Assembly: GCF_013409065.1 (NCBI RefSeq)
Contig: NZ_JACBZP010000001.1
Span: 1,488,001-1,552,000 of the forward strand
DNA length: 64,000 bases
Reading direction: 5' to 3'
Source of the DNA: Spelaeicoccus albus
Lineage (GTDB): Bacteria; Actinomycetota; Actinomycetes; Actinomycetales; Brevibacteriaceae
The position numbers were made by a program, and so were the translations under genes. The notes under the pieces were generated by a model, which was not told the DNA's origin, searched no databases, and saw only the letters and a list, made by a program, of their open reading frames with translations. Positions 61,713-64,000 of this stretch are shown here, piece by piece; the first letter of the stretch is position 1, and each line of letters starts with the position of its first letter.

Positions 61713-61850
61713 ATGACGACGCGCCGTGCCGCGATGCTCACCGGCGCTGCCGCCGTTGGCGCCCTGCTGACAGGGTGCGTTGCCGAAGACGCCGGGTACC
61801 GGACCGTCGCCCGAGCCGCGAAATTTGTCGCGCACAGCGTCGGGGCCTGA
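61713..61850 (+). CDS. 45-aa small lipoprotein
   Basis: The frame runs from ATG 61713 to TGA 61848-61850 and encodes 45 residues. A GGGAGGA Shine-Dalgarno lies 4-6 bases upstream. The N-terminus is MTTRR, then a hydrophobic stretch and the lipobox LLTGC (Cys22), leaving a 24-residue mature peptide with alternating Ala, Val and Lys/Arg. It lies 15 bases before the DUF6176 gene and is probably in the same transcript. It resembles no family I recognise. Confidence 0.6.
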   Translation: MTTRRAAMLTGAAAVGALLTGCVAEDAGYRTVARAAKFVAHSVGA

Positions 61851-61865
61851 TGCAATACTGACCGG

Positions 61866-62333
61866 ATGAGCGATTCCGTACCGTATACCCCGTTCCGTCC
61901 GGTCGATCCGGCTACGTTCACCGGCCATCCGATGCCGTCCACGGTGCCGGACGGCCTGCGCCTCGAGCTCAGCCGGGCGAAACTCCTCGACGGCAAAGAA
62001 GCACAATTCGACGAGTGGATGCAGATGCTGACCGAGCGGTATGACGAATGCCTGACGACGCTGCCGGCCGAACGCGCCGTTTTCGAAGCCACGTTCAAAC
62101 ACACCGAAGCGGACGGATCCGTCTGGATGTACCACCTCAGCCTGATGGGCGAAAACGGTAGCGGGCTCGACACCGCCAACCCGGTCGATGCCGCGCACGA
62201 CGCCTACGCCCGGCGGACGAAAGAGCGCGGCTGGGAAGAGTTGATGCCGGCATTCATGCTCACGCCCGAACATATTCGCAGCGCGATGGCTCAATGGGGT
62301 TCGACGGGAGCTGCAGCGGAGGTCGGCCGGTGA
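61866..62333 (+). CDS. DUF6176 family protein
   Basis: The 155-aa soluble protein has the family core RLELSRAKLLDGKEAQFDEWMQMLTERYDECLTTL and AERAVFEATFKHTEADGSVWMYHLSLMG, seen in a set of small actinobacterial proteins assigned to DUF6176. Its function is unknown. It is coupled to the GNAT gene by a GTGA overlap at 62330-62333. The two may act together, for example on one small molecule, but this is inferred. Confidence 0.75.
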   Translation: MSDSVPYTPFRPVDPATFTGHPMPSTVPDGLRLELSRAKLLDGKEAQFDEWMQMLTERYDECLTTLPAERAVFEATFKHTEADGSVWMYHLSLMGENGSGLDTANPVDAAHDAYARRTKERGWEELMPAFMLTPEHIRSAMAQWGSTGAAAEVGR

Positions 62334-62905
62334 AACTTGTCGACCTGACCTGGCCCGCCTACACCGAACGTCTCGCCATTCGCCCGATTGACGCCGGTGA
62401 CCTCGACGATCTGTGGGCGTATCGACGTCTCGAGCCGGTCAACCGATGGTTATCCGGCCGGTCGGTGGATCGAGACGATTTCGCGGCTAAGATTCTTACG
62501 CCCGAACACCTCGACAAAACGCTGGTCGTTGAATTGGACGGCGTCGTGATCGGCGACCTCCAGCTCGATGTCGTCGATGCGTGGGCACAGGCTGAAGTTG
62601 CCGACCAAGCGAAACGCACGCAGGGGCAACTCGGGTGGTGTTTCAACCCGGATCACACCGGACGCGGTTATGCCACCGAGGCCGTGCGGGAACTCATCCG
62701 GATCGCCTTTGACGAACTCGGGCTGCGGCGTCTTGAGGCCGAATGTTTCGCGGTCAATGAGCCGTCCTGGCGATTGATGGAGCGGGTCGGCATGCGTCGC
62801 GAGGCCTACACGGTCGGTGAATCGCTGCACCGATCCGGTGTGTGGCACGACGGGATGATGTACGCCCTGTTGGCAAACGAGCGCGAGACAGCGACGCGGC
62901 ATTAG
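62330..62905 (+). CDS. GNAT family N-acetyltransferase (RimJ/RimL type)
   Basis: The 191-aa protein starts at GTG 62330 inside the upstream stop. The N-terminal ERLAIRPIDAGDLDDLWAYR is typical of the RimJ/RimL type. The acetyl-CoA binding loop is GYATEAVRELIRIAFDELGLRRLEAECFAVNEPSWRLMERVGMRREA, split by a turn, with the usual NxxSxxxxERxGF-like motif. It may modify a peptide N-terminus or a drug. The target is unknown. Confidence 0.9.
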   Translation: MKLVDLTWPAYTERLAIRPIDAGDLDDLWAYRRLEPVNRWLSGRSVDRDDFAAKILTPEHLDKTLVVELDGVVIGDLQLDVVDAWAQAEVADQAKRTQGQLGWCFNPDHTGRGYATEAVRELIRIAFDELGLRRLEAECFAVNEPSWRLMERVGMRREAYTVGESLHRSGVWHDGMMYALLANERETATRH

Positions 62906-62937
62906 CCCTCGGCGCCGGCGTGGCCGCTCGTAACGGT

Positions 62938-64000
62938 CTATCGCCGGCCGGCAACTCCGAGTACTGCGTTGCGCAGCGTGATTCCGGTACGCGAGGCGGG
63001 AATCAGTACGTGTGATGCCGGGGTTGCCGCCCGTTGCCCTCGGTCGGCTCGGACCCGTTGGACCCGTTCATACCGGCCCAATGCGGCTGTGACGTCGCGC
63101 GGCGAATCGTCGAGTGCCTCGGCCAGGGTCATAGCGCCGCTCATCGCCGAGCTGGATCCGTCGCCGAACAACGAAACGCAGGACGCCGCGTCGCCCAGCA
63201 GCGTGGTTCGGCCTCGCGACCACCGCGGAACACGAACGCGGCTGATGGCGTCGAAATACGTGTCGTCCGCGCCGCGAAAGGCGGCGAGAACTTCGGCCGT
63301 GCGCCAGCCGCCCGACGCATAGCGCTGCTCCAGCAGACTTGCCGCAGCAGGCTTGTCGCGCGGATCAACCCGCGCGCGCGAGCGAAACATCAAGGCCGCA
63401 ACCGGATTGCCGGTGCCCGGATGCAGTGCGATGGCGGTACCCGGCTCGTTGTACATCAGCACCGCGTCGCTTCGTTCCGGAGGCCCGGCCATTCGCACGG
63501 TCGCGATATACATGCCGAGGTGGCGGATGTAATCGCGATCCGGACCGTAGGCCATGCGCCGAACGTTCGAGTGCAGTCCGTCTGCGCCGATCACCAAGTC
63601 AAAACTCTCGCCGGGCGCACGGTCGAATGTCGCGTCGACGCCGTGGGTGCCGGACTCGAGGCCGGTGATCACATCGTCGAATCGGAAGTCGACGTCGTCG
63701 CGCGCCGCATCGATCAGGATGGAGCACAGATCGGTCCGCGGCACTTCCAACTCGCGGCCCGGAGTCTTTTGCGTGGCCAAGCCGGCGACCCGGCGTCCGA
63801 CCGAATTCACTATCGCGAGTTCACGTACGTGCGTGCTCGCCTCACGCAACTGCGACACGAGTCCGAGGCGCCGGGCGACGTCGTACGCACGGCCGCGCAC
63901 GTCGACTGGATTACCGCTCGAGCGCACGCCTTGATCGCGCTCGACGACTGTCACCCGATGGCCGATTCGGCCCAGCAGGGCGGCAGCCGTCGCGCCGGCG
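62938..64000 (-). CDS. FAD-dependent monooxygenase, partial at window edge
   Basis: The frame is open from the right edge to 62938 and encodes at least 353 residues; the true start lies beyond 64000. The edge codons read AGATAAALLGRIGHRVTVVERD, the end of the Rossmann FAD motif. Later landmarks are the FDLVIGADGLHSNVR block (DG motif) and LLGDAASCVSLFGDGSSSAMSGAMTLAEAL (GD motif for FAD and the oxygenase). These mark a PHBH-type flavin monooxygenase. It converges on the GNAT gene with 32 bases between them. Confidence 0.9.
   Translation of the reverse strand, partial: AGATAAALLGRIGHRVTVVERDQGVRSSGNPVDVRGRAYDVARRLGLVSQLREASTHVRELAIVNSVGRRVAGLATQKTPGRELEVPRTDLCSILIDAARDDVDFRFDDVITGLESGTHGVDATFDRAPGESFDLVIGADGLHSNVRRMAYGPDRDYIRHLGMYIATVRMAGPPERSDAVLMYNEPGTAIALHPGTGNPVAALMFRSRARVDPRDKPAAASLLEQRYASGGWRTAEVLAAFRGADDTYFDAISRVRVPRWSRGRTTLLGDAASCVSLFGDGSSSAMSGAMTLAEALDDSPRDVTAALGRYERVQRVRADRGQRAATPASHVLIPASRTGITLRNAVLGVAGRR

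Noticed and set aside
61103-62179. Minus-strand frame of 358 codons spanning the MhuD-like and DUF6176 genes
   Set aside because: Most of it is a shadow of the two real genes; only a short central part resembles a GNAT start and was listed as a possible remnant.

Overview
The window looks like chromosomal DNA from a high-GC Gram-positive actinobacterium, probably in the Micrococcales/Brevibacterium neighbourhood. That placement is an inference from codon use, GTG starts, lipobox signal peptides and actinobacterial-type families such as a MhuD-like heme monooxygenase. No rRNA, tRNA, integrase, transposase, phage gene or CRISPR array was seen. About 53 intact genes are supported, plus one gene cut by the right edge, a few degraded remnants and one doubtful small ORF.

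Almost all of the window is a chain of catabolic cassettes, each with an importer, one or a few enzymes and usually its own regulator. (1) 0.1-11.2 kb: a DUF4352 membrane protein, then a minus-strand ROK repressor, M81 peptidase and CutC, divergent from a dipeptide-type ABC importer with a fused double ATPase and a ROK sugar kinase. (2) 11.4-14.4 kb: an APC permease, a 66-aa GatC/AtzG-like small protein and an amidase. (3) 14.5-18.5 kb: an FAD oxidoreductase with a polar-amino-acid ABC importer. (4) 18.7-26.6 kb: a second dipeptide/nickel-type ABC importer (five genes) followed by a CocE/NonD (S15-like) hydrolase. (5) 26.9-32.5 kb: a GntR regulator, HIBADH-like dehydrogenase, mandelate-racemase-type enolase, aldehyde dehydrogenase and MFS carrier, probably for a sugar acid or hydroxy acid. 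(6) 33.0-36.8 kb: an SDR, and a convergent IclR/formimidoylglutamase-like/MFS operon.

(7) 37.3-44.4 kb: a five-gene minus-strand operon in which two paralogous DAO-type flavoenzymes flank a polar-amino-acid ABC importer, followed by a GntR regulator and a divergent octopine/nopaline-dehydrogenase-family gene. The motif AATCGATT occurs in both control regions. This is the best candidate for an undescribed system: opine-like or N-substituted amino acid turnover. (8) 44.5-45.5 kb: decayed IclR and metallo-beta-lactamase-fold genes joined by a deletion. (9) 45.6-52.1 kb: a CUT1 sugar ABC importer with SIS isomerase, DeoR regulator and GH4 glycosidase. (10) 52.3-58.4 kb: IclR, CaiB/BaiF CoA-transferase, HMG-CoA lyase and a tripartite tricarboxylate transporter, together a complete uptake-activation-cleavage route for a dicarboxylate such as 3-hydroxy-3-methylglutarate. 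(11) 58.5-64 kb: a large perfect palindrome, MarR plus a drug-type MFS exporter, a MhuD-like monooxygenase, a 45-aa lipoprotein, DUF6176 and GNAT proteins, and an FAD monooxygenase running off the right edge.

Regulation can be read in several places as short palindromes next to regulator genes. The clearest is a 20-bp perfect palindrome ending one base before the proposed start of the IclR gene at 52.3 kb. All functions are assigned by reading protein motifs; no database search was run.
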